Source of the DNA: Snodgrassella sp. CFCC 13594
GTDB lineage: Bacteria > Pseudomonadota > Gammaproteobacteria > Burkholderiales > Neisseriaceae
DNA length: 64,000 nt
Reading direction: 5' to 3'
Assembly (NCBI RefSeq): GCF_001590725.1
Contig: NZ_LQXR01000010.1
Span: forward strand, 23,529 to 87,528
Shown here piece after piece: positions 37,927-47,600 of the stretch. Every line of letters begins with the position of its first letter. Positions within the stretch are counted from its first letter, which is position 1. The position numbers and the translations under genes were made by a program. The notes under the pieces were generated by a model that made no database searches, had not been told where the DNA came from, and worked only from the letters and a program-made list of their open reading frames with translations.

Positions 37927-40710
37927 TTAGGCATAGTGCCGCTCTTCTCCAGCCCCATCCAAATTATCGGCACACCGGCCACAAACAGTGGGGTGCTTGG
38001 CATCAATGCCGATATCATGCGTGTAATGCCAACAGCGGTCACATTTCTCACCACTACTGGCCGTGGCCACAGCAGCCAAATCATCCCCTTCTGTTACGCT
38101 GGCTTGAGAAACCAACATCACAAACCGCAATTCATTCCCCAAGGCTTTCAGGTAGCCTGCCGTGGGTGCGGGTGCCGTAATGGCCACATCGGCCTGCAAA
38201 GACGAACCAACGGTTTTATCCATACGCAATGGCTCAATCGCTGCATTCACCACTTCGCGCGCGGCGCGGATGGCTTCCCATTTACGCACCAGCACCTCCT
38301 CGCTGTCTTTGGGCATATCGGGGAAATTGTGCAAAGTATGGAACAGCACACTGTCTTCTTCACCACCGCCAATGATGTCCCATGCTTCTTCACCGGTGAA
38401 ACACAGGATCGGACTCAACAGCAGCACCAAATTGCGCGTGATGTGGAACAACGCCGTTTGCGCACTGCGCCGTGCATGGCTGTTGGCCTTGGTGGTGTAC
38501 AGACGGTCTTTAAGGACGTCCAGATAAAACGCGCCCATGTCTTCAGAGCAGAAATGCACAATATCTTGAACGGCATAATGAAATGCATAACGAGGGTAAT
38601 AATCGCCAGCCACCCGTTCTTGCAGCTGTCGCGCCAATACCAAGGCATAGCGATCCATTTCCACCATTTTGTCTTGTGGTACCGCGTTTTCCATTGGGTC
38701 GAAATCAGACAAATTGGCCAGCAAAAACCGTAAAGTATTGCGCAAACGCCGATAGCTTTCGCTCACGCGTTTCAAAATCTCATCAGAAATCGCCAATTCG
38801 CCAGAATAATCAGTTGAGGCCACCCACAGCCGCAGAATATCGGCACCCAGTGAATCATTGACCTTTTGCGGCGCCACCACATTGCCCACCGACTTGGACA
38901 TTTTCTGACCATTGCCATCCACCACAAAACCATGCGTCAGCAATTGTTTATAAGGGGCGCGACCCACAGTGGCGCAACCAGTGAGCATGGATGATTGGAA
39001 CCAACCGCGATGTTGGTCTGAGCCTTCCAAATACAAATCCGCAGGCCAAGCCAATTCAGGGCGTTGACGCAATACGGCATAATGGGTGCTGCCTGAATCA
39101 AACCACACATCCAACGTGTCTTTCAGCTTCTCATAATGCCCCGCTTCATCGCCCAATAGTTCTTTGGCATCCAATGAAAACCACGCTTCTATGCCGTGTT
39201 GCTCAATACGCTTGGCCACTGTCTCTAACAATTCTGCCGAACGTGGGTGCAATTCCCCGGTTTCCTTGTGTGCAAAAAACGCCATGGGTGTTCCCCAGTT
39301 GCGCTGGCGTGACACCACCCAGTCAGGGCGGCCTTCAATCATCGCTTCCAAACGCGCCCGCCCCCACGCTGGGAAAAATTCGGTGGCATCCACGGCGCTC
39401 ATCGCCATGCTGCGCAAGGTTTTCCCATTGGACCCAGGTTTATCCATGCCAATAAACCATTGGCTGGTGGCCCTGAAAATAATCGGCGTTTTGTGGCGCC
39501 AGCAATGAGGATAGCTGTGTTCCAATTTTTGGCTGGCCAGAAGGTGGCCATTGTTGGCCAATGTGTCAATCACCACCGGATTAGCAGCCCACACATTCAT
39601 ACCAGCCACAATGGGGGTATCTTTGCGGAATGTACCATCGCCCAACACCGGATTATCAATCGGCAGGTGGTAGCGCAAGCCCACCAGATAGTCATCCATA
39701 CCATGAGCCGGTGCCGTGTGCACCAAGCCAGTACCAGCATCAGTGGTCACGTGTTCACCCAAAATAACCGGTACTTGGCGATCGGCCAAGAATGGATGTT
39801 GTAGTCGCAAATGCTCCAACGCTGCGCCGTGGATTTCGGCCACCACAGTGTAATCAGCGATGCCATAACGCGCACAAGCCGCATCCACCAAATCTTTGGC
39901 CAATACCAACATCCCTTTGCTGGTATCAATCAATTGGTAGGTCATCTCAGGATGCACAGTGACCGCTTGGTTGGCTGGCAACGTCCATGGCGTGGTGGTC
40001 CAAATAACCGCGCTGACCTTATCCGGCGTTTCAGGCAACCCAAACACCTTAACCAAGGCCGGCACATCCACAAAATCAAAAGCCACATCAATGGCTGGTG
40101 ACGTTTTGTCTTTGTATTCCACCTCAGCTTCGGCCAAAGCAGAACCGCACTCAATACAATAATTCACGGGTTTTTCGCCGCGATACAAGAAACCAGCAGC
40201 TTGAATTTTGCCCAGCGTGCGCACGATATCGGCTTCGGTTTTGAAGTTCATGGTGAGATAAGGATTGTCCCAATCGCCCAACACCCCCAAACGGATAAAA
40301 TCACACTTTTGTTTGGCAATCTGCTCTTTTGCGTATTCACGGCATAGCTCACGAAATTTAGCTGCTGGAATATTTTTGCCATGTAGTTTTTCCACCATCA
40401 GCTCAATCGGTAAACCGTGGCAGTCCCAGCCGGGTACATAAGGCGCATCAAAACCGGCCAATGTTTTGCTGCGGATGATGATGTCTTTGAGAATTTTATT
40501 CACTGCGTGACCAATGTGAATATCGCCATTGGCATACGGAGGGCCGTCGTGCAAAATAAATTTAGGGCGACCTTGGGCAAGCTCACGCAGTTTTTGATAG
40601 CGTTTTTGCTCATACCAAGATTTCAGCCAGCCGCCTTCGCGCTTAGCCAGATTACCGCGCATGGGAAACGGCGTATCCAATAGGTTTACGGTTTTACTGT
40701 AATCAGTCAT
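37927..40710 (-). CDS. ileS: Isoleucyl-tRNA synthetase
   Basis: A 927-residue class Ia synthetase. The HIGH motif is in '[18 protein letters not shown]', and KMSKS in '[13 protein letters not shown]'. The editing CP1 domain has '[14 protein letters not shown]' and '[11 protein letters not shown]'. The C-terminal zinc-binding cysteines are in '[15 protein letters not shown]' and 'TVCGRCADN'. The start at ATG 40710 ('[20 protein letters not shown]') is the conserved N terminus; the frame continues 13 codons further up without family sequence. Length is typical of bacterial IleS. Confidence 0.97.
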   Translation of the reverse strand: MTDYSKTVNLLDTPFPMRGNLAKREGGWLKSWYEQKRYQKLRELAQGRPKFILHDGPPYANGDIHIGHAVNKILKDIIIRSKTLAGFDAPYVPGWDCHGLPIELMVEKLHGKNIPAAKFRELCREYAKEQIAKQKCDFIRLGVLGDWDNPYLTMNFKTEADIVRTLGKIQAAGFLYRGEKPVNYCIECGSALAEAEVEYKDKTSPAIDVAFDFVDVPALVKVFGLPETPDKVSAVIWTTTPWTLPANQAVTVHPEMTYQLIDTSKGMLVLAKDLVDAACARYGIADYTVVAEIHGAALEHLRLQHPFLADRQVPVILGEHVTTDAGTGLVHTAPAHGMDDYLVGLRYHLPIDNPVLGDGTFRKDTPIVAGMNVWAANPVVIDTLANNGHLLASQKLEHSYPHCWRHKTPIIFRATSQWFIGMDKPGSNGKTLRSMAMSAVDATEFFPAWGRARLEAMIEGRPDWVVSRQRNWGTPMAFFAHKETGELHPRSAELLETVAKRIEQHGIEAWFSLDAKELLGDEAGHYEKLKDTLDVWFDSGSTHYAVLRQRPELAWPADLYLEGSDQHRGWFQSSMLTGCATVGRAPYKQLLTHGFVVDGNGQKMSKSVGNVVAPQKVNDSLGADILRLWVASTDYSGELAISDEILKRVSESYRRLRNTLRFLLANLSDFDPMENAVPQDKMVEMDRYALVLARQLQERVAGDYYPRYAFHYAVQDIVHFCSEDMGAFYLDVLKDRLYTTKANSHARRSAQTALFHITRNLVLLLSPILCFTGEEAWDIIGGGEEDSVLFHTLHNFPDMPKDSEEVLVRKWEAIRAAREVVNAAIEPLRMDKTVGSSLQADVAITAPAPTAGYLKALGNELRFVMLVSQASVTEGDDLAAVATASSGEKCDRCWHYTHDIGIDAKHPTVCGRCADNLDGAGEERHYA

Positions 40711-40808
40711 AACATACTCGTGTGGGTTTGGCCGCAATAGCGGCCACAAACAGGATCGGGTTAAAGCATTGTGACGGGATTTTGGCTGTCTGAACAGTCA
40801 CTTTGTGT

Positions 40809-41738
40809 TCAGGCAACCTGCCATATTCGTGCGGCATCCATGTCTGCGTGAATTTGCGCCTGCAATGTTGGTAAGTCAGCGAACTTGGCTTCATCCCGCA
40901 GCTTATGTAAAAAATGTACACGTAAGCGTTGCCCATACAAATGGCCTTGCCAATCAAAAATGTGTACTTCCAATTTTTGCGCCTGAGTATTGGACACAGT
41001 GGGATTCAAGCCAAAGCTGGCGACTCCGCGTTTGCGTCCAAATACCCCCTCTACGTCCACCACAAACACCCCACTCATTGCATAGCGGTGTGGCGGTAAA
41101 TGAATATTCGCGGTAGGACATCCCAGGGTTCGCCCCAATTGTGCGCCATATTTAACATGGCCGCTGAGCACATAATCGTGCCCCAGTAAGCGCCTAGCCG
41201 TTGCTAAGTCGCCAGCCGCCAACGCCGCACGCACTGACGTACTGGAAGCACGTTCATCGGCCACCAATATGGATGGTGTCTGTTCGGTAACAAAAGCCGT
41301 TTGTCGTTGCAGCAATGAAAAATCCCCTTGACGCTGCGCACCAAAACGAAAATCATCGCCCACTAACAAATAGCGGGTGTTTAATTCCGCCACCAAAATA
41401 TGTTGAATAAAATCATCGGCTACCATATCAGCAAAGCGCTGATTAAAGCGGAATACCCACACCGCATCAAGGCATTGCGTTTGCGCCAGCAAACTTAATT
41501 TGTCGCGCAACGGCGTTAAGCGATAAGGCAAAGGACGGCCTGTCTTACGCGCAAAAAATTCTGCAGGCTGCGGTTCAAAAACCACCGCCACTGCACTGAG
41601 ATGGCGCACTGCTGCTTCGTCGCGTAAGCGCTGCAAAATATGCCGATGCCCGCAGTGTACCCCGTCAAAATTACCGATGGTCACCGCCGTACCTTGAGGC
41701 CAGCTTGGCTTGCGCCCGCTTCCCAACCAAACTTGCAT
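40809..41738 (-). CDS. ribF: Bifunctional riboflavin kinase / FAD synthetase
   Basis: A 309-residue enzyme making FMN then FAD. The N-terminal nucleotidyltransferase domain contains 'VTIGNFDGVHCGHRHIL' and 'YLLVGDDFRFGAQRQGD'; the C-terminal kinase domain has 'GRTLGCPTANIHLP' and 'GVASFGLNPTV', with 'LEVHIFDW'. It lies directly upstream of ileS, its normal neighbour in beta-proteobacteria. An exact AGGTTGCCTGAA variant overlaps its stop codon. Confidence 0.95.
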   Translation of the reverse strand: MQVWLGSGRKPSWPQGTAVTIGNFDGVHCGHRHILQRLRDEAAVRHLSAVAVVFEPQPAEFFARKTGRPLPYRLTPLRDKLSLLAQTQCLDAVWVFRFNQRFADMVADDFIQHILVAELNTRYLLVGDDFRFGAQRQGDFSLLQRQTAFVTEQTPSILVADERASSTSVRAALAAGDLATARRLLGHDYVLSGHVKYGAQLGRTLGCPTANIHLPPHRYAMSGVFVVDVEGVFGRKRGVASFGLNPTVSNTQAQKLEVHIFDWQGHLYGQRLRVHFLHKLRDEAKFADLPTLQAQIHADMDAARIWQVA

Positions 41739-41987
41739 ACAATTCTTTGATACATCAAATAGTCAAGCGCATTATTGTAAACACTTCAGGCAACCATATC
41801 CAGCCATATCCTTTGTCATACACTCAGAAATCCGATGTAAAAAGTAAGCTTGCGTCATCGAACGGTAAAATTTAGTACGGTGCCAGCTTTTTTTCTTGTT
41901 AGAATAAGCGCCACTTGCTTTTCTCAGGCAGAGAACCGCGCACAGCAGCGGTATTTGATTTAATAAAACACATCTGCGGGATACACC

Positions 41988-42782
41988 ATGCCCTTTGATT
42001 TTCACGCCATCTTCCTTTCTCTCCAAAACCTCACGGGCTTCCGTTTCAGTATTATTTACGAATACCGTGAAATGTTTTTTTACGGCGCCTTGACCACATT
42101 GGGCATTACTTTCGTATCCACGTTAGCAGGTACGATATTGGGGCTTTTCAGTGCGCTGGCGCGCATTGTTCATGTGGAAAAAGGAGGCTGGCCGGTACGC
42201 CTCCTCAGTTGGTGTTTGCGGCAAATTTCACTGGTGTACGTCACCATTTTCCGTGGTACCCCTTTATTTGTGCAGATTTTTATCTGGTATTTTGTGTGGT
42301 TTCCGATTCTCATCAATCCCACCGATGGCTGGATCATCAGTGGCGATTTGGCCGCTGAGTTACGGCGCAGTTATGGTGCGTTGATTGCCGGTACACTGGC
42401 ATTGACGGTCAACGTCGGTGCCTACATCACCGAAATTTTCCGTGCAGGCATCCAATCCATCGACCGCGGCCAAGTTGAAGCTGCTCGCTCCTTAGGTCTG
42501 AGCTACCCACAAGCGATGCGCTATGTCATTTTGCCGCAAGCAGTGCGGCGCATGCTGCCACCATTTGGCAACGAATTCATTACTTTACTTAAAGACAGCT
42601 CATTGGTTTCCGCCATCGCCGTGGCTGAATTGGCCTTTGTGGCGCGCACAGTGGCTGGCCGCTACTCCGTTTATGAAGAACCCTATTACACTATTGCCTT
42701 GATTTATCTGGTGATGACCATGGCCCTAAGCTGGTTTTTCTCATGGCTGGAAAAACGATATAACACCAACCATGATCGTTAA
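41988..42782 (+). CDS. Orphan amino-acid ABC transporter permease
   Basis: A 264-residue permease of the HisM/GlnP family. '[65 protein letters not shown]' is the full EAA region. It is longer than the others here, with an extra N-terminal segment and an insertion before the second helix pair ('FPILINPTDGWIISGDLAAEL'). No ATPase or binding protein gene is adjacent, so it must work with partners encoded elsewhere. A promoter-like TTGTTAGAAT lies about 95 bases upstream. Confidence 0.88.
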   Translation: MPFDFHAIFLSLQNLTGFRFSIIYEYREMFFYGALTTLGITFVSTLAGTILGLFSALARIVHVEKGGWPVRLLSWCLRQISLVYVTIFRGTPLFVQIFIWYFVWFPILINPTDGWIISGDLAAELRRSYGALIAGTLALTVNVGAYITEIFRAGIQSIDRGQVEAARSLGLSYPQAMRYVILPQAVRRMLPPFGNEFITLLKDSSLVSAIAVAELAFVARTVAGRYSVYEEPYYTIALIYLVMTMALSWFFSWLEKRYNTNHDR

Positions 42783-42819
42783 CATCAGGGAACGCACCTA
42801 AAAAAAATTAAGTCGATTT

Positions 42820-42856
42820 GGGCAACAGCACCCGCCATTTGCGGGTGTTGTTGCCC
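42820..42856. terminator. Long GC-rich hairpin between permease and transaldolase genes
   Basis: GGGCAACAGCACCCGC (42820-42835) pairs with GCGGGTGTTGTTGCCC (42841-42856), one G-T pair, around a 5-base loop. The reverse-strand transcript continues to a run of eight T after about 12 bases, so it most likely terminates the transaldolase gene. It is not an uptake sequence. Confidence 0.7.
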
Positions 42857-42907
42857 ACGGCGATAAACCGTCACGCATTCACAGAAAAACTGGGGTCAAA
42901 ATCAAAC

Positions 42908-43969
42908 TCAGGCATCACCCAAAGGCAGCAATAACGCCGAAAATGCGACCTCAAACTGATGCAAACCCTCTTCTTGCAAACGCGCCGCCAATACCTCTAA
43001 ATCAATACCGAGCTCAGTCACTTTTGCCAAAACCGCCTCAGCATCGAGCCATTTATCAGTGAGTGTCAATGCGGCAACGCCATGATCAATAAATGCAGCC
43101 AAAGTACCATCAGGGACGGTATTCACGGTTTGTGGACCAATCACACTTTCCACATACAATACATCTGAATACGCGGCATTTTTGGTGCCGGTGGATGCCC
43201 ACAATAAACGCATCGGTCCAGCACCGGCCTCCAATAAGCCCGCAAAACCTTCAGCACCAAAAAAAACCTGCCAATCTCGATAGGCGGCCTTAGCCAAAGC
43301 AACTGCCGTTTGTCCTTGCAACTGGGCGGGCAACGTTATATCCAGAGCAGCATCAATGCGTGAGAGGAAAAAACTCGCCACCACCTGAATACCACACACA
43401 GGCAATCCCTGCGCCTGACGTTCGCGCAAACCCGCGCAATAGGCCAAATAAGCTTTTGCCACTTGCGCGCGTGAAAACAACAAGGTTAGGTTGATGTGCA
43501 AACCTTTCGCCACCAATTGCGTCATCGCCGCCAACCCAGCATCAGTGGCCGGCACTTTAATCATGACATTAGGGCGCATCAATGCTGTGTGCAACCGCAG
43601 AGCCTCAGCAACGGTGCCTGCAGTATCATTTGCCAATTCTGGCGCCACTTCCAAGCTCACCAGTCCCGCCTGACCACCGCTTTCTTGGTAAAGCGGCAAA
43701 CACACATCACAAGCGGCCTGAACGTCAGCCACTGCCAACAACTCATACCGTGCTTTGGCCGATAAATTCTGCCGCTTCAAGCGCGCCACATCTTCGGCAT
43801 ACAAAGCATCGCCCGCAAAGGCCTTTTGGAAAATAGCAGGATTGGAGGTCACCCCACACACACCAGCCTCGAGCATTTGCGCCAAACCACCCGATTGAAT
43901 CAAAGAGCGTGACAAATTATCCAGCCAAATTTGCTGGCCCAACGCTCGTACTTGCTGCAATACCGTCAT
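42908..43969 (-). CDS. tal: Transaldolase
   Basis: A 353-residue (beta-alpha)8 enzyme of the non-oxidative pentose phosphate pathway. '[16 protein letters not shown]' is the N-terminal signature, and the Schiff-base lysine is in '[12 protein letters not shown]'. '[12 protein letters not shown]' and '[11 protein letters not shown]' are further family blocks. The length fits the TalB-like/type 2 (Tal-Pgi family N-part) group of about 350-370 residues, typical of Neisseria and actinobacteria. It stands alone. Confidence 0.93.
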   Translation of the reverse strand: MTVLQQVRALGQQIWLDNLSRSLIQSGGLAQMLEAGVCGVTSNPAIFQKAFAGDALYAEDVARLKRQNLSAKARYELLAVADVQAACDVCLPLYQESGGQAGLVSLEVAPELANDTAGTVAEALRLHTALMRPNVMIKVPATDAGLAAMTQLVAKGLHINLTLLFSRAQVAKAYLAYCAGLRERQAQGLPVCGIQVVASFFLSRIDAALDITLPAQLQGQTAVALAKAAYRDWQVFFGAEGFAGLLEAGAGPMRLLWASTGTKNAAYSDVLYVESVIGPQTVNTVPDGTLAAFIDHGVAALTLTDKWLDAEAVLAKVTELGIDLEVLAARLQEEGLHQFEVAFSALLLPLGDA

Positions 43970-44192
43970 CGCTATTTCCCTTTTTTCTCAACGCCCACAA
44001 AATTGTCATACAGTAAACGTACCTGAATTTACTTAACCTTAAAGCCAATTCTAAACAAGTAATACGGCTGCCTGAACCGCCCATTAAGCATACAGTATGC
44101 CAAGCTAACTTGATTTGACAAGCCAAACTGCACAATTACGGGACAGGGTCGGTATAATGCAAGCATTCTTTTTCATGGTGATGACACTGAAT

Positions 44193-45167
44193 ATGGATGT
44201 ATTGGATACTTATTTGCAATGGGGCAAAGCTGTTTTTGCCATTGAAGAGCAAGCAGTAGCTGAAGTGGCCAATAGTTTGGATGACCATTTTGCTCATGCA
44301 GTGGCTGCCATTCTTGCTTGTCATGGCCATGTCGTGGTCACTGGCATGGGTAAAAGTGGCCACATCGGTCGCAAAATTGCCGCATCTTTGGCCTCTACCG
44401 GAACCCCCGCCTTTTTCATTCACCCAGCGGAAGCGGGTCATGGTGACTTGGGCATGATTGTGGATGGCGATGTGGTACTGGCGCTGTCTAACTCCGGTGA
44501 AAGCGATGAAATTTTGGCCATTATCCCTGCCATCAAACGCAAAAATGTAACTCTGATTTGCATCACAGGCAAAGACACATCTCGCATGGCCAAGCACGCG
44601 GATATTCATGTGCTCGCTCACGTTTCACAAGAGGCATGCCCCTTGGGCTTGGCACCAACTTCCAGCACCACGGCTGCTTTGGTTCTGGGTGATGCATTAA
44701 CGGTGGCCTTGCTGCGCGCCCGCCAGTTTACGCCCGATGATTTTGCTCTCAGCCACCCAGCCGGAAGTTTGGGCAAACGCTTACTCTTAACAGTAGCTGA
44801 TGTGATGCACCGTGATCAGGATCTGCCGCTGGTGCGTGAGGATACGCCTTTGCAACAAGCCATCGTCACCATGAGTGAAAAAGGCTTGGGCATGTTGGTG
44901 GCCGTCAATGATGCCGGGATACTGTCTGGTGTGTTCACCGATGGCGATTTGCGCCGACTTTTCCAAACCCAAGACCATTTGCGCGGATTAACCTTAGCCG
45001 ACACCATGGGTCGCCAACCGAAAACCATTGCCCCCGGCCTGTTGGCGACAGAAGCACTTAAATTGATGCAAGATCAGAAAGTCAACGGATTGGTGGTGGT
45101 TGATGCGCAGCAACACCCTATTGGCGCCTTGAATATGCATGATTTATTGCAAGCACGGATTGTCTGA
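44193..45167 (+). CDS. kdsD: D-arabinose-5-phosphate isomerase
   Basis: A 324-residue isomerase (KpsF/GutQ family) that converts ribulose 5-phosphate to arabinose 5-phosphate, the first step of Kdo synthesis for LPS. The SIS domain contains 'VVVTGMGKSGHIGRKIAASLASTGTPAFF' and 'LALSNSGESDEI'; two CBS domains follow ('VADVMHRDQDLPL' and 'LADTMGRQPKTI'). ATG 44193 is taken from the family N terminus; several earlier in-frame ATGs exist and the ribosome site is weak, so the start is uncertain. First gene of the kdsDC-lptCAB-rpoN-hpf block. Confidence 0.93.
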   Translation: MDVLDTYLQWGKAVFAIEEQAVAEVANSLDDHFAHAVAAILACHGHVVVTGMGKSGHIGRKIAASLASTGTPAFFIHPAEAGHGDLGMIVDGDVVLALSNSGESDEILAIIPAIKRKNVTLICITGKDTSRMAKHADIHVLAHVSQEACPLGLAPTSSTTAALVLGDALTVALLRARQFTPDDFALSHPAGSLGKRLLLTVADVMHRDQDLPLVREDTPLQQAIVTMSEKGLGMLVAVNDAGILSGVFTDGDLRRLFQTQDHLRGLTLADTMGRQPKTIAPGLLATEALKLMQDQKVNGLVVVDAQQHPIGALNMHDLLQARIV

Positions 45168-45253
45168 TTTATTCAGGCAGCCTTTGAGAGTTTGTTGATT
45201 GAATTCATTTAAAATAATGATCGACCACAGCCCATACAGAAAGCATTTTTACT

Positions 45254-45790
45254 ATGATCACCCCCTCCGATGCCATTCTCAAACTCGCACAAAACATTCG
45301 TTTGTTGATTATGGATGTAGATGGTGTGTTGACGGATGGGCGCATTTTTATTCGCGACAATGGTGAAGAAATTAAGTCTTTCCATACCCTAGACGGACAT
45401 GGGATCAAGATGCTGCATGAGTGCGGTCTGCAAACCGCCATCATCACAGGGCGTGATGCACCTTCTGTCGGAATACGCGTACAACAATTGAACATCGCCC
45501 ATTATTTTAAAGGCATACACGATAAGAAGCGGTGTTATGAAGATTTATTGTCTACCTTGGGGCTGACGGAAGGCCAATGCGCATACATCGGCGATGATGT
45601 GGTGGATTTACCAGTCATGGTGCGTTGCGGCTTACCGGTGGCCGTGCCTGAAGCACACCCATTGGTACGCCAGTATGCTGCATGGACTACCCAAGCCCAT
45701 GCTGGGGCAGGCGCAGTGCGTGAATTGTGTGAATTAATTTTGCAGTCACAGGGCTTGCTACAACCGCTTTTAGACAGGTATACCGCATGA
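45254..45790 (+). CDS. kdsC: 3-deoxy-D-manno-octulosonate 8-phosphate phosphatase
   Basis: A 178-residue HAD-family phosphatase releasing Kdo from Kdo-8-P. The nucleophile and acid are in 'LLIMDVDGVLTDGRIF', the second motif is 'IITGRDAPSV', and 'AYIGDDVVDLPVM' is motif IV. It lacks a cap domain, as is normal for KdsC. Its stop codon overlaps the lptC start by four bases. An exact uptake sequence precedes it (45172-45183). Confidence 0.96.
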   Translation: MITPSDAILKLAQNIRLLIMDVDGVLTDGRIFIRDNGEEIKSFHTLDGHGIKMLHECGLQTAIITGRDAPSVGIRVQQLNIAHYFKGIHDKKRCYEDLLSTLGLTEGQCAYIGDDVVDLPVMVRCGLPVAVPEAHPLVRQYAAWTTQAHAGAGAVRELCELILQSQGLLQPLLDRYTA

Positions 45791-46365
45791 TACGCAACCG
45801 CAGTAATTGGTTTTTCCCATTGTGCTTGGCCGTCGTACTGGGCGGGGTGACTTTTTGGCTGGATAAAGTCACTGAAGTACAAACCGTTGAAGTGGCGCTC
45901 AATCCAAATGAGCCCAAATATACCATTGATGGCATTGCCGGCGAACGCTTCAATCGATCTGGGCAACGCGATCAATCCATTATTGCCGAACGCGCTTGGC
46001 AATATCCCAAACAAAATGAAATTCACTTCAGCCGACCCGATTTAACATTATATGACCAGGGTCATGCCTTATACCGTATTCGCGCCAACGAAGGGCTTTA
46101 TCGCAGTGACAACAAACAAATTGATTTAAACCAGAATGTGGTGTGGCACAAAAACAGCCGCCCCAATGAACCGGAAGCAGAGCTCACCACCAGCCAATTG
46201 ACGGTGGATACGCAATCGCAATCGGTATACACCGATGCCCCCATCAGCTACCTTTATGGCGCCTCACATGGCACCGCTACTGGCTTTGTTTACCATAAAC
46301 AACGCGGTTTTTTGAACCTCAATTCCCGCATAAAGGCAATTATTTATGACCCTAAAAACCCGTGA
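45787..46365 (+). CDS. lptC: LPS export protein LptC
   Basis: A 192-residue bitopic protein: one N-terminal membrane helix ('WFFPLCLAVVLGGVTFWL') and a periplasmic beta-jellyroll. 'PNEPKYTIDGIAGERFN' and 'ALYRIRANEGLYRSDNKQIDLNQNVV' match LptC. It links the LptB2FG extractor to LptA in the transenvelope bridge. It overlaps kdsC at the start and lptA by 20 bases at the end, indicating tight coupling. Confidence 0.92.
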   Translation: MIRNRSNWFFPLCLAVVLGGVTFWLDKVTEVQTVEVALNPNEPKYTIDGIAGERFNRSGQRDQSIIAERAWQYPKQNEIHFSRPDLTLYDQGHALYRIRANEGLYRSDNKQIDLNQNVVWHKNSRPNEPEAELTTSQLTVDTQSQSVYTDAPISYLYGASHGTATGFVYHKQRGFLNLNSRIKAIIYDPKNP

Positions 46366-46840
46366 TTGGCTGTTGACTTGCGGCTTCATGCTGGCCAACG
46401 TGCCAGCAATGGCTTTGGAAAGCGACAAAAATCAGCCCATTGAAATCGAGGCCGATCAAGGCTCTCTCGACAAAAATAACCAAACCACCATCTTCACTGG
46501 CAATGTCAAAATGCGCCAAGGCAGCATGTACATCAATGCAGCGCGTGTACAAGCCAACAAAGATGGCGCCGGCAATCAACGCATGGATGCCAGCGGCAGC
46601 CCCGCCACGTTTGGACAACAATTAGAAAAAGACGGCAAGGTCACCGGCCAAGGCAATCAGGTACACTACGATAGCCAAACTGGTATTGTGACGCTTATTG
46701 GCAACGCCAAAGTAACCCGTGGCGGTGATATGGCTCGTGGTCAAACCATTGTTTACAATACCCGTACCGAAGTTTATACCGTGAAAAGTGCGGCCAAAGG
46801 CCGAGTTCACGTGATCATTCAACCACAAAAGAAAAAATAA
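46346..46840 (+). CDS. lptA: LPS export periplasmic protein LptA
   Basis: A 164-residue periplasmic protein with a signal peptide ('WLLTCGFMLANVPAMA'), then an OstA beta-jellyroll: 'IEIEADQGSLDKNNQTTIFTGNVKMRQGSMYINAARVQ' and 'VTGQGNQVHYDSQTGIVTLIGNAKVTRGGDM'. It forms the LPS-carrying filament across the periplasm. It sits between lptC (overlapping) and lptB. Confidence 0.95.
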   Translation: MTLKTRDWLLTCGFMLANVPAMALESDKNQPIEIEADQGSLDKNNQTTIFTGNVKMRQGSMYINAARVQANKDGAGNQRMDASGSPATFGQQLEKDGKVTGQGNQVHYDSQTGIVTLIGNAKVTRGGDMARGQTIVYNTRTEVYTVKSAAKGRVHVIIQPQKKK

Positions 46841-46852
46841 ACGGACGCCCGT

Positions 46853-47593
46853 ATGCCGACAACAGCCCTTTCAGGCAGCCAACTGCAAGTACAAGGCCTG
46901 CAAAAAAGCTTCAAAAACCGTCAAGTAGTGAAAGATGTGTCCCTGCATCTGCAAAGTGGTGAGGTAGTGGGTTTGCTGGGCCCCAATGGGGCGGGCAAAA
47001 CCACCAGTTTTTATATGATTGTGGGACTCATTGCAGCCGATTCGGGCAGCATCCAAGTGGATGGTGCCGAAATCAGCCACCGGCCCATTCATGAGCGTGC
47101 CAAATTGGGTCTGGGCTATTTGCCCCAAGAGGCTTCTATTTTCCGCAAAATGACCGTAGCGCAAAACATCCGGGCCATTTTACAAATTAGCCACGCCAAA
47201 GCCGATATTGATGCTGCGCTCGATAATTTATTGGATGAATTGCACATCGCCCATTTGCGCGACAATCCGGCCATGTCTTTGTCTGGTGGTGAACGCCGCC
47301 GCGTAGAAATCGCCCGTGTGCTGGCCATGAAACCCCGGTTTATCCTGTTAGACGAACCATTCGCGGGGGTCGACCCAATTGCGGTTATCGATATTCAAAC
47401 CATTATCGAATACCTGAAGACCCGTGGTATTGGCATATTGATCACTGACCACAATGTACGCGAAACTTTACGCATCTGTGACCGAGCCTACATCATCAAT
47501 CAAGGCAGCGTGATGGCGTCGGGCCACCCGGAAGAATTGGTTAACAATGAAGAAGTCCGCGCCGTTTATCTAGGTGAGCACTTCGAATATTGA
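46853..47593 (+). CDS. lptB: LPS export ABC transporter ATP-binding protein LptB
   Basis: A 246-residue ATPase. Walker A '[19 protein letters not shown]', signature '[20 protein letters not shown]', Walker B '[16 protein letters not shown]' and '[21 protein letters not shown]' are all characteristic of LptB. It powers LPS extraction with LptF and LptG, whose genes are not in the window. A near-exact uptake sequence lies within its first codons. rpoN follows after 7 bases. Confidence 0.97.
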   Translation: MPTTALSGSQLQVQGLQKSFKNRQVVKDVSLHLQSGEVVGLLGPNGAGKTTSFYMIVGLIAADSGSIQVDGAEISHRPIHERAKLGLGYLPQEASIFRKMTVAQNIRAILQISHAKADIDAALDNLLDELHIAHLRDNPAMSLSGGERRRVEIARVLAMKPRFILLDEPFAGVDPIAVIDIQTIIEYLKTRGIGILITDHNVRETLRICDRAYIINQGSVMASGHPEELVNNEEVRAVYLGEHFEY

Positions 47594-47600
47594 TTCTGCT

